Numbered from the stretch's first letter, positions 1-9,415 are shown. The stretch is DNA of 64,000 nucleotides from an uncultured Ramlibacter sp. (GCF_936925435.1 NZ_CAKZHQ010000051.1:1-64000); one strand, 5' to 3'. A program made the numbers and translations. Notes: generated from the letters alone by a model not told the origin.

Positions 1-2
1 CG

Positions 3-329
3 TTTGAGGTGTCGCAATGCGTCACTTTGGACGCGCTGGAGCGCATGCTGGAGGCAGAGCGACGTCACCAGATCCAACCGATAGACACGCTGTTAACGGG
101 TCATGACACCGTCACGCTCGACAGTGAAAATGCCGGTCGTTTTCTCAGCGGACTGCGCCGTCGTGGCGCCTGGCCGGAGGGTGAGCGAATTGCCGTGTAT
201 GGCCGGTCGACCAGCGCAGTACAGGCGGCAGTCCTGCTGGGCTCAGCCCATGTCAAGGCGGGCGAACTGATCCCTGGGCGACTGTTGAGCCCCTTAGAGA
301 TACAACAGATTTTGGAGAGTGAATCATGA
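3..329 (+). CDS. truB: tRNA pseudouridine synthase B, C-terminal part (cut by window edge)
   Basis: This is the last 108 codons of a gene whose start lies left of the window. The frame is open from base 3. TruB makes pseudouridine-55 in the T-loop of tRNAs; the part seen here is the C-terminal region that follows the catalytic domain, ending in a short basic/hydrophobic tail (AGELIPGRLL). A GTG at base 9 is not a credible start because the frame is open upstream of it. The stop overlaps the typA start in an ATGA arrangement, so the two are translationally coupled. The identity rests on this tail and on the truB-typA order common in Burkholderiales. Confidence 0.8.
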   Translation, partial: FEVSQCVTLDALERMLEAERRHQIQPIDTLLTGHDTVTLDSENAGRFLSGLRRRGAWPEGERIAVYGRSTSAVQAAVLLGSAHVKAGELIPGRLLSPLEIQQILESES

Positions 330-2152
330 GTCAGAAACAGATCCGTAACATCGCCATCATTGCCCACGTGGACCATGGCAAGACCACCATGGTTGACCAA
401 CTGCTGCGGCAGTCGGGCACCTTTGCCGAGCACGAAAAAGTGGTCGATACGGTGATGGACAACAACGCCATCGAAAAGGAACGTGGCATCACGATCCTGG
501 CCAAGAACTGCGCCGTGAGCTGGGAAGGCACGCACATCAACATCGTGGACACCCCAGGCCACGCCGACTTCGGCGGAGAAGTGGAACGCGCGTTGTCCTT
601 GGTGGACGGTGTTGTGCTGTTGATCGATGCCCAGGAAGGCCCGATGCCACAGACGCGTTTTGTGACCAAAAAGGCGCTGGCTCTCGGCCTCAAGCCGATT
701 CTGGTCGTCAACAAGGTGGACAAGCCCGGTGCCAACCCCGACAAGGTGGTGAACGCCGCGTTCGATTTGTTCGACAAGCTGGGCGCCACCGACGAGCAAC
801 TGGATTTCCCCGTGGTCTACGCCTCCGGCATCAATGGCTGGTCGTCGTTGGAAGAGGGTGCACCCGGTGAGCAGTGGGGGCCTGACATGTCGGCCCTCTT
901 CAACACCATTCTGAAACACGTGCCGCCGAACTCCGGCGATCCGGCCGCACCCCTGCAGTTGCAGATTTCTGCGCTGGACTACTCCAGTTTTGTGGGCCGC
1001 ATTGGCGTGGGTCGCATCAGCCAGGGCACACTCAAACCCAGCCAGGATGTGCTGGTCATGGAAGGGCCGGACGGCAAGTCCGTCAAAGGGCGTGTGAATC
1101 AGGTGTTGACCTTCCAAGGTCTGGACCGCATGCAAACCCCCCAGGCCGGCCCGGGTGACATCGTGCTGATCAATGGCATTGAAGACATCGGTATCGGCGT
1201 GACCGTGACCGACCCGAGCAACCCGGCGCCGCTGCCCATGCTCAAAGTGGATGAGCCGACCTTGACCATGAATTTCTGCGTCAACACCAGCCCCTTGGCC
1301 GGTCGCGAAGGCAAATTCGTGACCAGCCGTCAGCTATGGGACCGCCTGCAAAAGGAACTGCAACACAACGTGGCCTTGCGCGTCAAGGAAACTGACGAGG
1401 AAGGTATCTTTGAAGTCTCGGGTCGCGGTGAACTGCATCTGACCATCCTGCTGGAGAACATGCGCCGTGAAGGCTATGAGCTGGCCGTGTCCAAGCCGCG
1501 TGTGGTGTTCCGTGAGATCAATGGTGAAAAATGCGAGCCGATCGAACTGGTGACTGCCGATATCGAAGAGCAGCATCAGGGCGGGGTGATGCAAGCCATG
1601 GGCGAACGCAAGGGTGAACTGGTGAACATGGAGCCCGATGGCCGTGGCCGCGTGCGGCTGGAATACCGCATCCCGGCGCGTGGGCTGATCGGTTTCTCCA
1701 ACGAATTCCTGAACCTGACACGTGGTTCAGGCCTGATCTCCAACATCTTTGATCGCTATGAACCGCACAAGGGTGACATCGGTGGGCGCAAGAACGGCGT
1801 GTTGATTTCCATGGATGACGGCGAAATCTTCACCTACGCCCTGGGCAAACTGGATGATCGCGGCCGTATGTTCGTCAAAGCCAACGATCCGGTGTACGAA
1901 GGCATGATCGTGGGTATCCACAGCCGCGACAACGATTTGGTGGTCAACGCCACGCGCACCAAACAACTGACCAACTTCCGCGTCAGCGGCAAGGAAGATG
2001 CCATCAAGATCACGCCGCCGATTGAACTCACGCTGGAGTACGGCGTGGAATTCATTGAAGACGATGAGTTGGTCGAAATCACGCCCAAGAGTGTGCGTCT
2101 GCGCAAGCGCTTCCTGAAAGAACACGAGCGCAAGCGCGCATCACGGGATTAA
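326..2152 (+). CDS. typA: Ribosome-associated GTPase TypA/BipA
   Basis: A 608-residue translational GTPase of the EF-G/LepA class that binds ribosomes and supports 50S assembly and stress adaptation. The G domain is complete: P-loop GHVDHGKTT near residue 15, switch I ERGITI near residue 53, [11 protein letters not shown] near residue 75, and the NKVDKPGA motif near residue 129. An EF-Tu domain 2-like barrel, EF-G domain III/V-like parts and the basic BipA C-terminal domain ([12 protein letters not shown]) follow. Length is that of the family. It starts inside the end of truB. Codon use is richer in CGT and TTG than in most later genes. Confidence 0.97.
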   Translation: MSQKQIRNIAIIAHVDHGKTTMVDQLLRQSGTFAEHEKVVDTVMDNNAIEKERGITILAKNCAVSWEGTHINIVDTPGHADFGGEVERALSLVDGVVLLIDAQEGPMPQTRFVTKKALALGLKPILVVNKVDKPGANPDKVVNAAFDLFDKLGATDEQLDFPVVYASGINGWSSLEEGAPGEQWGPDMSALFNTILKHVPPNSGDPAAPLQLQISALDYSSFVGRIGVGRISQGTLKPSQDVLVMEGPDGKSVKGRVNQVLTFQGLDRMQTPQAGPGDIVLINGIEDIGIGVTVTDPSNPAPLPMLKVDEPTLTMNFCVNTSPLAGREGKFVTSRQLWDRLQKELQHNVALRVKETDEEGIFEVSGRGELHLTILLENMRREGYELAVSKPRVVFREINGEKCEPIELVTADIEEQHQGGVMQAMGERKGELVNMEPDGRGRVRLEYRIPARGLIGFSNEFLNLTRGSGLISNIFDRYEPHKGDIGGRKNGVLISMDDGEIFTYALGKLDDRGRMFVKANDPVYEGMIVGIHSRDNDLVVNATRTKQLTNFRVSGKEDAIKITPPIELTLEYGVEFIEDDELVEITPKSVRLRKRFLKEHERKRASRD

Positions 2153-2180
2153 CCTCCTTGATCCAGTTAGCCCGTGAGTC

Positions 2181-2252
2181 GGCCTCAGGGCCGCTTGCCT
2201 CCAAGGGGAATGACGCCAGTGGCCCGGCAAAGCCGGTTCCACGGCGTCCCGC
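2181..2252. repeat. Dispersed intergenic repeat, family 1, copy A
   Basis: The typA-eamA spacer holds a GC-rich segment that resembles the urtA-urtB spacer at 5683-5750. Shared blocks, in order, are GGCCT, GGCCGC, CCTC, AAGGGG, CAG(T/C)GG, CCGGCAAA, CCGG and TCC(A/G)CGG. The two copies lie in the same orientation. I read this as a short dispersed genomic repeat, not a regulatory site. The relatedness is by eye. Confidence 0.55.
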
Positions 2253-2285
2253 GAAGGGGATACGGGCGTCAGGCAGCCCCTGCAC

Positions 2286-3161
2286 ATGAAACTTACGCAC
2301 CGGCGCGCGGTCTGGTTGATGGTGGCGGTGACCTTGATGTGGTCCATCGCCGGTATCGTCACGCGCCATCTGGAGTCTGCGCGCAGTTTCGAGGTGACGT
2401 TCTGGCGCAGCTTCTTCACGGCGCTGTCGCTGGTCTTCATCCTGCCGTTGTGGCGCGGCCCGGCGACGGTCTGGCAACAACTGCGCGGTGCCCCAGCGGC
2501 CTTGTGGTGGTCTGGACTGTGCTGGAGCGGCATGTTCACCTCCTTCATGCTGGCCATGACCATGACCAGTGTGGCGTGTGTGCTGGTGATCTCGGCGCTG
2601 AACCCCTTGTTCACCGCCCTGATTGCATGGCTTTTTCTGCGCCAACGGATTGCGGCACACACCTGGCTGGCCATTGTCCTGGCCGGCGCTGGCATGGGCT
2701 GGATGTTTGTCGCCCAGATGGCTGGCGACCATTGGTTGGGGTTGTTGATTGCCCTGTGTGTTCCGCTTTCTGCCGCCATCAACTGGGTGGTGGTGCAACA
2801 AGCCCACAGTCACGGCAAAGATGTCGATCTGATTCCCTCGGTCCTGGTGGGCGCAGTGATCTCCAGCTTGCTGACCCTGCCGCTGGCACTGCCTTTGCAG
2901 GCCACGGCACACGACCTCGGCCTGCTGGCCGTACTGGGGGTGGTCCAACTGGCCATTCCTTGCACCCTGCTGGTGGTGTGCGCGCGTGTACTTCAAGCGC
3001 CCGAGGTCTCTTTGCTGGCGCAGTTGGAAATCCTGTTTGGCATCCTGCTGGTCTGGCTTGGCGCCGGGGAGCGCCCTGGCCCCGCCGTGTTGCAAGGCGG
3101 GACACTGGTGTTGCTGGCTCTGCTGGCCAATGAATGGATGATTTGGAAGAACAAACCATGA
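2286..3161 (+). CDS. DMT-superfamily EamA transporter
   Basis: A 291-residue inner-membrane protein with about ten hydrophobic helices arranged as two EamA repeats, the layout of drug/metabolite exporters such as RhaT- or YdcZ-like carriers. The N-terminal repeat begins MKLTHRRAVWLMV with an early (V)TLMWSIAG helix, and the C-terminal half carries the second EamA unit (LLAQLEILFGILLVWL). The substrate cannot be told from sequence. It follows typA after a 130-bp repeat-bearing spacer and overlaps the next gene's start by 4 bases (ATGA), so it is probably co-transcribed with the crotonase-like gene. Confidence 0.85.
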   Translation: MKLTHRRAVWLMVAVTLMWSIAGIVTRHLESARSFEVTFWRSFFTALSLVFILPLWRGPATVWQQLRGAPAALWWSGLCWSGMFTSFMLAMTMTSVACVLVISALNPLFTALIAWLFLRQRIAAHTWLAIVLAGAGMGWMFVAQMAGDHWLGLLIALCVPLSAAINWVVVQQAHSHGKDVDLIPSVLVGAVISSLLTLPLALPLQATAHDLGLLAVLGVVQLAIPCTLLVVCARVLQAPEVSLLAQLEILFGILLVWLGAGERPGPAVLQGGTLVLLALLANEWMIWKNKP

Positions 3162-4177
3162 ACCACGCGCTGACTGCAACCTGTGACGACGTTTTGACCG
3201 AGGTACGAGGGCATCTGGGCTGTATCACGCTGAACCGACCGCGTGCGCTCAACGCCTTGTCCTTGCCGATGATACGGGCCTTGGCAGGGACATTGCTCGC
3301 GTGGCGCGACGACCCTCAAGTGCAGGCGGTGGCCATCCGTGGCATGGGCAAAGAAGGTCCGTTCGGCGCGTTCTGTGCGGGTGGGGATATTCGCTTTTTC
3401 CACCAAGCCATGCTGCGTGGTGATGCCGAGCTGGAGGATTTTTTCACCGAGGAATACGCACTCAACCACCTGATCCACCACTATCCCAAACCTTACATTG
3501 CCTTCATGGACGGCATTGTGATGGGGGGGGGCATGGGCATCAGCCAGGGCGCCGCATGTCGGATCGTGAGAGATCGCACAATGATGGCCATGCCCGTGAC
3601 CAACATCGGCCTGTTTCCCGTCGTCGGTGGGGGTTGGTTCCTGGCCCGCTGTCCCAGCCAGGGGGGCGTCTGGCTGGCCTTGACCAGCGAGGTCATCGGC
3701 GTCGGGGATGCACTGAGTTTGAAACTGGCCGACGTCTGTTTCGATGCCAGCCGATTGGGTCTGGCCTGGGAGGACTTGTCCACCTTGGGGCGGTATGACC
3801 CGGCCAGCCTGCAGCAGTGGCAACAAACCTACAGCGTGACACCTGCGCCAGGCACGTTGCCGCTGGCGCAGATCGCCACCGCGATGCCGCGCCAGCAGAT
3901 CGTCGACCGTCTGGTGAAGGACGCCAACGACGACGCGGCCGTGCTCGAAGCCATGATGGCCCAGTTCCGGCTCACCGCCCGCGAGGCCGAGGTGCTCTAC
4001 TGGGTCGTCAAGGGCAAGACCAACCGCGACATCGGCGACATCCTGGGCGCCAGCCCGGCCACGGTGAAGAAGCACCTGGAGCGGGTGTTTGCCAAGCTGG
4101 GGGTGGAGACGCGCACCGCTGCCGCCGCCATGGCCATCAACCGCATCCGCCAGCTGCATCCGCATTTCGAAGGCTGA
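3158..4177 (+). CDS. Hybrid protein: crotonase-like domain with catalytic acids replaced, fused to a LuxR-type HTH
   Basis: A 339-residue ORF. I start at ATG 3158, which overlaps the eamA stop. Residues 1 to about 235 are an enoyl-CoA hydratase / 3-hydroxyisobutyryl-CoA hydrolase fold: GAFCAGGDI oxyanion loop near residue 68, MGGGMGISQG near 125, NIGLFP near 149. The Glu and Asp that catalyse in this hydrolase family (MPE...FPD) are Val147 and Val155. The hydrolase family is normally about 350-370 aa; here its C-terminal third is missing and residues 270-330 are a LuxR/GerE HTH (LTAREAEVLYWV, KTNRDIGDILG, VKKHLERVFAKLG), as found in response regulators. This looks like a recombination product joined near base 3860-3890. 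It may be a pseudogene product or, less likely, a CoA-ligand-sensing regulator of urtA. Confidence 0.8.
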   Translation: MNHALTATCDDVLTEVRGHLGCITLNRPRALNALSLPMIRALAGTLLAWRDDPQVQAVAIRGMGKEGPFGAFCAGGDIRFFHQAMLRGDAELEDFFTEEYALNHLIHHYPKPYIAFMDGIVMGGGMGISQGAACRIVRDRTMMAMPVTNIGLFPVVGGGWFLARCPSQGGVWLALTSEVIGVGDALSLKLADVCFDASRLGLAWEDLSTLGRYDPASLQQWQQTYSVTPAPGTLPLAQIATAMPRQQIVDRLVKDANDDAAVLEAMMAQFRLTAREAEVLYWVVKGKTNRDIGDILGASPATVKKHLERVFAKLGVETRTAAAAMAINRIRQLHPHFEG

Positions 4178-4258
4178 TTCATCAGCAAAGCGGCCTGAAT
4201 CCCGCACGGGGACTCCATGGGCAGCTATCAAAACAAGAGTGTTGTTGAGAACCTTCGC

Positions 4259-4276
4259 ATACGCCATGCGGCGTAT
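4259..4276. promoter_or_regulatory. Small inverted repeat upstream of urtA
   Basis: In the 222-bp spacer before urtA, a 7-base perfect inverted repeat (ATACGCC / GGCGTAT) encloses the 4-base loop ATGC. It could be a regulator site or a leader hairpin of the urea-transport operon. No clear sigma-70 boxes are visible around it. The spacer also holds an AGCTATCAAAA motif at about 4222. Function is a guess. Confidence 0.25.
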
Positions 4277-4399
4277 TTGCGCCAGCCCAGCCGCTGCCCA
4301 GAATCAAACCGTCCGCATCCAGTCCCTTCAGGGGGCGCTGCGGCGAAGTTTTCAGGTGATTGATTTCGCGGTTTCCTTACCCTCTTTCAGGAGCACTCA

Positions 4400-5668
4400 A
4401 TGCAACGTCGTTTCACACTCAAGGCGCTCACGGCCGCTGTCGCGCTGGCCGGCTCCGGCATGGCCTTCGCCCAGGCCGGTGGCACCATCAAGGTCGGCAT
4501 CCTGCACAGCCTGTCGGGCACCATGGCCATCTCCGAGACGGTTCTCAAGGACACCGTCCTGATGGCCATCGACGAAATCAACGCCAAGGGCGGCGTGCTG
4601 GGCAAGAAGCTCGAGCCCGTCATCGTCGACCCGGCCTCCAACTGGCCGCTGTTCGCCGAGAAGACCAAGCAGCTGCTGGGTCAGGACAAGGTCTCGGTGA
4701 TCTTCGGCTGCTGGACCTCGGTGTCGCGCAAGTCGGTGCTGCCGGTCGTGGAAGAAATGAACGGCCTGCTGTTCTACCCCGTGCAGTACGAGGGTGAAGA
4801 GCTGTCCAAGAACGTGTTCTACACGGGTGCAGCTCCCAACCAGCAAGCCATCCCCGCGGTGGACTACCTGATGTCCAAGGACGGCGGCGGCGCCAAGCGC
4901 TGGGTCCTGCTGGGCACCGACTACGTCTATCCCCGCACCACCAACAAGATCCTGCGCGCCTACCTCAAGTCCAAGGGCGTGAAGGAAAGCGACATCGACG
5001 AGAAGTACACCCCGTTCGGCCACAGCGACTACCAGACCATCGTTGCCGACATCAAGAAGTTCTCGCAAGGCGGCAAGACCGCCGTGGTGTCGACCATCAA
5101 CGGCGACTCCAACGTGCCCTTCTACAAGGAACTGGGCAACGCTGGCCTCAAGGCCAAGGACGTGCCGGTTGTCGCCTTCTCGGTGGGTGAGGAAGAGCTG
5201 CGCGGTGTCGACACCAAGCCGCTGGTGGGCCACCTGGCCGCCTGGAACTACTTCCAGTCGATCAAGAACCCGACCAACACCGAATTCGAGAAGAAGTGGG
5301 CTGCCTATGCCAAGGCCAAGGGCATCGCCGGCCACAAGGACAAGCCGCTGACCAACGACCCGATGGAAGCCACCTACATCGGCATCAACATGTGGAAGCA
5401 GGCCGTCGAGAAGGCCAAGTCCACCGAGACCGACAAGGTGATCGCCGCCATGGCCGGTCAGACCTTCAAGGCACCGTCGGGCATCGTCTCCAAGATGGAC
5501 GAAAAGAACCACCACCTGCACAAGTCGGTGTTCATCGGCGAAATCAAGGCAGACGGCCAGTTCAACGTGGTCTGGAAGACCCCGGGTCCGGTCAAGGCCA
5601 AGCCCTGGTCGCCGTACATCGAAGGCAACGACAAGAAGAAGGACGAGCCGGACGGCAAGTCGAAATAA
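4400..5668 (+). CDS. urtA: Urea ABC transporter, substrate-binding protein UrtA
   Basis: A 422-residue periplasmic binding protein of the branched-chain amino-acid/amide (HAAT) family, specific for urea or short amides. The N-terminus is a Sec signal (RRFTLKALTAAVALAGSGMAFA, cleaved after AFA); the mature protein opens with IKVGILHSLSGTMA, and GCWTSVSRKSVLPVVEE and LFYPVQYEGEE are typical of UrtA. The tail is unusually charged (DKKKDEPDGKSK). It heads urtABCDE. The start has AGGAG about 8 bases upstream. In related species urt genes answer to nitrogen limitation; no NtrC site is evident here. Confidence 0.96.
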   Translation: MQRRFTLKALTAAVALAGSGMAFAQAGGTIKVGILHSLSGTMAISETVLKDTVLMAIDEINAKGGVLGKKLEPVIVDPASNWPLFAEKTKQLLGQDKVSVIFGCWTSVSRKSVLPVVEEMNGLLFYPVQYEGEELSKNVFYTGAAPNQQAIPAVDYLMSKDGGGAKRWVLLGTDYVYPRTTNKILRAYLKSKGVKESDIDEKYTPFGHSDYQTIVADIKKFSQGGKTAVVSTINGDSNVPFYKELGNAGLKAKDVPVVAFSVGEEELRGVDTKPLVGHLAAWNYFQSIKNPTNTEFEKKWAAYAKAKGIAGHKDKPLTNDPMEATYIGINMWKQAVEKAKSTETDKVIAAMAGQTFKAPSGIVSKMDEKNHHLHKSVFIGEIKADGQFNVVWKTPGPVKAKPWSPYIEGNDKKKDEPDGKSK

Positions 5669-5682
5669 GACCACCCCGAAGC

Positions 5683-5750
5683 GGCCTGCGGCCGCCTCCT
5701 CTCAAGGGGCGCAACCAGCGGACCGGCAAAACCGGATCCGCGGTTGCCCA
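5683..5750. repeat. Dispersed intergenic repeat, family 1, copy B
   Basis: This stretch in the urtA-urtB spacer shares an ordered set of blocks with 2181-2252 (GGCCT, GGCCGC, CCTC, AAGGGG, CCGGCAAA, CCGG, CGCGG). Copies on both sides of the composition change near 3.86 kb suggest both sides come from the same or a closely related genome. Confidence 0.55.
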
Positions 5751-5832
5751 CGAAAAGAGAGAGGTATCGCGGGCCGGCAGGCAAGGGTCTTGCATGGTGG
5801 ACAGCGGGCTGTCCACCCTACAGGTTCTTTCA

Positions 5833-7404
5833 ATGATCAAACGACTGCTTCTGCTTGCCGCCCTCTGGGCCGCGGGCGCCGCGCAAGCCCTCACCTCCGA
5901 GCAAGCGCTGGCCATCGCCGCCGGCGAATCCGACACCCGCGTGCAAGCGCTGGGCAAGGCGCTGGCCGCGGCCGACGACAAGACGGCAGCCTTCATCCAG
6001 GCGCTGTCCGACGACGCGGTCAAGGTCGCTGGTGACAAGGTCTTCATCGTCAAGGACGACAAGGCCTTCGACCCCGTCAGCGGCGCGCCCGCCACCCTGC
6101 CCGAGGGGGCAGAGGACGTGGTCAACAACAACCGCATGCGCGGCGAGCTCGACGCCGCGCTGGCCTCGCTGCAGCTGTTCTCTAAGGACGCCAAGGTGCG
6201 CGCTGCGTCCATCAAGGCCTTGCAGGGCTCGACCGACGCCGCCCGCCTGCCGCTGATCGAGAAGGCCTGGGCCGCCGAAGCCGATGCCGTGCTCAAGGAC
6301 CAGTTGGGCCTGGTGCGCGCCTCCATCCTGCTGGGCAGCGACGACAGGGCCAAGCGCCTGGAGGCCGCCGAGTTGCTGGGCAAGCAGGGCAAGGCCGAGA
6401 CCAAGACCCTGCTGAGCGAAAGCCTGCGCGGCGAGCAGGACCCCGAGGTCAAGGCCGCGTTGCAGGCCTCGCTGCGTTCCATTGAAGCTTCGCTGGTCTG
6501 GACCGACCGCCTGGGCGCGGCCTTCTCCGGCATCAGCCTGGGCTCCATCCTGCTGTTGGTGGCACTGGGCCTGGCCATCACCTACGGCCTGATGGGCGTG
6601 ATCAACATGGCCCACGGCGAGCTGATGATGATCGGCGCCTACGCCACCTACGTGGTCCAGGGCCTGTTCCAGAAATTCCTGCCCGGCGCCTTCGACTGGT
6701 ACCTGGTGGCCGCCGTGCCGGTGGCCTTCGCGGCCTCGGCCCTGATGGGCGCTGCGCTCGAGCGCAGCGTCATCCGCTTCCTCTACGGCCGGCCGCTGGA
6801 GACCCTGCTGGCCACCTGGGGCATCAGCCTGATGCTGCAGCAGCTGGTGCGCACCATCTTCGGCGCGCAGAACGTGGGCGTGGAAAACCCCAGCTGGATG
6901 AGCGGCGGCGTGGTGCTGTTCGGCAGCCTGCAGCTGCCCTGGAACCGCATCATCATCCTGGGCTTTGCCTTCGCCGTGCTGCTGGGCATGGGCTTCCTGA
7001 TCGGCCGCACCCGCCTGGGCCTGTTCGTGCGCGGCGTCACGCAGAACCGGCCGATTGCGTCGTGCATGGGCGTCAACACCGCGCGCATCGACACCTACGC
7101 CTTCGCCCTGGGCTCGGGCATCGCCGGCCTGGCCGGTTGCGCGCTCAGCCAGGTCGGCAACGTCGGTCCCGACCTGGGCCAGGGCTACATCGTCGACTCC
7201 TTCATGGTGGTGGTTCTGGGCGGCGTCGGCCAGCTCGCCGGCACCGTCTACGCCGCCATGGGCCTGGGCGTTCTCAACAAGTTTCTCGAAGGCTGGACCG
7301 GCGCCGTGCTGGCCAAGATCGCCGTGCTGGTCTTCATCATCATCTTCATCCAGAAGCGCCCGCAAGGCATCTTCGCGATGAAGGGCAGAAGTGCAGAAGC
7401 ATGA
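5833..7404 (+). CDS. urtB: Urea ABC transporter, permease UrtB
   Basis: A 523-residue protein of the long UrtB type: a signal peptide (KRLLLLAALWAAGAAQA), a roughly 200-residue helical extracytoplasmic domain with HEAT-like character, then a LivH-type permease from about residue 235 (GSILLLVALGLAITYGLMGVINMAHGE, broken here only by its own helices). Although the frame is open upstream, ATG 5833 is chosen because it starts the signal peptide. The stop overlaps urtC (ATGA). It forms the inner-membrane channel with UrtC. Confidence 0.94.
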   Translation: MIKRLLLLAALWAAGAAQALTSEQALAIAAGESDTRVQALGKALAAADDKTAAFIQALSDDAVKVAGDKVFIVKDDKAFDPVSGAPATLPEGAEDVVNNNRMRGELDAALASLQLFSKDAKVRAASIKALQGSTDAARLPLIEKAWAAEADAVLKDQLGLVRASILLGSDDRAKRLEAAELLGKQGKAETKTLLSESLRGEQDPEVKAALQASLRSIEASLVWTDRLGAAFSGISLGSILLLVALGLAITYGLMGVINMAHGELMMIGAYATYVVQGLFQKFLPGAFDWYLVAAVPVAFAASALMGAALERSVIRFLYGRPLETLLATWGISLMLQQLVRTIFGAQNVGVENPSWMSGGVVLFGSLQLPWNRIIILGFAFAVLLGMGFLIGRTRLGLFVRGVTQNRPIASCMGVNTARIDTYAFALGSGIAGLAGCALSQVGNVGPDLGQGYIVDSFMVVVLGGVGQLAGTVYAAMGLGVLNKFLEGWTGAVLAKIAVLVFIIIFIQKRPQGIFAMKGRSAEA

Positions 7405-8537
7405 TGGACCGCGGACCCGAAACCCTTTCCCCGCCTGCGCCCCTGGTGCTGCCGACGCGGCCCGCCGTGCTCAGCCGCATGGGCTGGAGCGCCTTCGTCG
7501 TGGCCCTCATCGTGGTCTGCGCGGTGGCGCCGCTGCTCAACCTGGTCGTGCCCGAGGGCAGCGTCTTCCACATGAGCGACTACGCCGTCGCCCTGGTCGG
7601 CAAGATCATGTGCTACGCCATCTGCGCGCTGGCCATGGACCTGATCTGGGGCTACACCGGCATCCTGTCGCTGGGCCACGGCCTGTTCTTCGCGCTGGGC
7701 GGCTATGCCATGGGCATGTACCTGATGCGCCAGATCGGCCGCGACGGCAACTACAAGAGCGATCTGCCGGACTTCATGGTTTTCCTCGACTGGAAGACCC
7801 TGCCCTGGCACTGGACCTTCAGCGACAGCTTCCTGGCCACCCTGGTGCTGATCGTCGTCGTACCCGGCGTGGTGGCCTTTGTCTTCGGCTACTTCGCCTT
7901 CCGCTCGCGCATCAAGGGCGTGTATTTTTCCATCATCACCCAGGCCATGACCTTCGCGGCCATGCTGCTGTTCTTCCGCAACGAGACCGGCTTCGGCGGC
8001 AACAACGGTTTCACCGACTTCAAGCGCATCCTGGGGATTGCGATCGCCACGCCGTCCATGCGCATGGCCATCTTCGTGCTCACCGGCCTGACCCTGCTGG
8101 GCTTTTACCTGTTTGCCCGCTGGCTGGTGGCCAGCAAGTTCGGTCGCGTGCTGCAAGCCATCCGCGACGCCGAGACCCGCGTCATGTTCTCCGGCTACAA
8201 CCCCATCGGCTACAAGCTGGCGATCTGGACGCTGTCGGCCGTGATGTGCGGCGTGGCCGGCGCCCTCTATGTGCCCCAGGTGGGCATCATCAACCCAGGC
8301 GAGATGAGTCCGGCCAACTCCATCGAGATCGCCATCTGGACGGCCGTGGGCGGCCGCGCCTCGTTGATCGGCCCCATCGTCGGCGCCTTCCTGGTCAACG
8401 GCGCCAAGAGCTGGCTGACGGTGACGGCGCCGGAGTATTGGCTGTACTTCCTGGGCGCGTTGTTCATCGCCGTGACGCTGTTCCTGCCCAACGGCGTGGT
8501 CGGCCTGGTCAAGAAGCTGTGGGGCAAGAAGGCATGA
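7401..8537 (+). CDS. urtC: Urea ABC transporter, permease UrtC
   Basis: A 378-residue LivM-type permease, partner of UrtB. About eight to ten hydrophobic helices; signature segments are MDLIWGYTGILSLGHG near residue 78, the NNGFTDF loop, and the EAA-like cytoplasmic loop around AIRDAETRVMFSGYNP. It starts at the ATG that overlaps the urtB stop and ends overlapping urtD, so the five genes behave as one translationally coupled operon. Confidence 0.94.
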   Translation: MMDRGPETLSPPAPLVLPTRPAVLSRMGWSAFVVALIVVCAVAPLLNLVVPEGSVFHMSDYAVALVGKIMCYAICALAMDLIWGYTGILSLGHGLFFALGGYAMGMYLMRQIGRDGNYKSDLPDFMVFLDWKTLPWHWTFSDSFLATLVLIVVVPGVVAFVFGYFAFRSRIKGVYFSIITQAMTFAAMLLFFRNETGFGGNNGFTDFKRILGIAIATPSMRMAIFVLTGLTLLGFYLFARWLVASKFGRVLQAIRDAETRVMFSGYNPIGYKLAIWTLSAVMCGVAGALYVPQVGIINPGEMSPANSIEIAIWTAVGGRASLIGPIVGAFLVNGAKSWLTVTAPEYWLYFLGALFIAVTLFLPNGVVGLVKKLWGKKA

Positions 8538-9415
8538 CACCCGATCTGCTCGAACAAGGCGCCAGGCGCGTCGAGGCGCGCATGCAGCAACAGGCAGCGC
8601 TGGGCAAGACCGAGTCGGGCGGCCGCGCCGCCGGCTTCTCGCGCATCGCCGCCGCGCCCGGCGTGGTCGACGTCACCCACGGCCGCATCCTCTACCTGGA
8701 AGACGTCTGCGTCAGCTTCGACGGCTTCAAGGCCATCAACAATCTCTCGCTGGACATCGCGCCGGGCGAGCTGCGCTGCATCATCGGACCCAACGGCGCC
8801 GGCAAGACCACGATGATGGACATCATCACCGGCAAGACCCGGCCCGATTCGGGAACGGTGTTCTTCGGCAGCACCATCGACCTGCTGCGCTACACCGAGC
8901 CGCAGATCGCCCAGATGGGCATAGGCCGCAAGTTCCAGAAGCCCACGGTGTTCGAGCAGCTCACGGTGTTCGAGAACCTGGAGCTGGCCCTCAAGACAGA
9001 CAAGGGTGTCAAGTCCTCGATGTTCTTCCGGCTGGATTCGGCCGCCAGCGACCGGCTCGCCGAGATCCTGCACACCATCCACCTGGCCGACAGCGTGGCG
9101 CGCATGGCCGGCAACTTGAGTCACGGCCAGAAGCAGTGGCTGGAGATCGGCATGCTGCTGATGCAGGACCCCAAGCTGCTGCTGCTGGACGAGCCCGTCG
9201 CCGGCATGACCGACGAGGAGACGGCGCGCACGGCCGAACTGTTCCTCACGCTCAAGGGCAAGCACTCGCTGATGGTGGTGGAGCACGACATGAGCTTCAT
9301 CAAGACCATCTCGGAGATCGTCACCGTGCTGTGCGACGGCTCCGTGCTGGCACAAGGCACGCTGGACCAGGTCCAGAACGACGAGCGTGTGGTCGAGGTC
9401 TATCTCGGAAGATGA
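8534..9415 (+). CDS. urtD: Urea ABC transporter, ATPase UrtD
   Basis: A 293-residue LivG-type ATPase. After an N-terminal extension of about 55 residues come LYLEDVCVSFDGFKAI, Walker A GPNGAGKTT near residue 94, the signature LSHGQKQWLEIG, Walker B LLLLDEPVAGM and the switch His in VVEHDMSF. It pairs with UrtE to drive urea uptake. ATG 8534 overlaps the urtC stop, and its own stop overlaps urtE. Confidence 0.95.
   Translation: MTPDLLEQGARRVEARMQQQAALGKTESGGRAAGFSRIAAAPGVVDVTHGRILYLEDVCVSFDGFKAINNLSLDIAPGELRCIIGPNGAGKTTMMDIITGKTRPDSGTVFFGSTIDLLRYTEPQIAQMGIGRKFQKPTVFEQLTVFENLELALKTDKGVKSSMFFRLDSAASDRLAEILHTIHLADSVARMAGNLSHGQKQWLEIGMLLMQDPKLLLLDEPVAGMTDEETARTAELFLTLKGKHSLMVVEHDMSFIKTISEIVTVLCDGSVLAQGTLDQVQNDERVVEVYLGR

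Noticed and set aside
4215-4240. AGCTATCAA/GCTATCAA motifs near 4222 and 25011 considered as a third dispersed repeat family
   Set aside because: The shared part is under 10 bases, too short to claim from two or three places.
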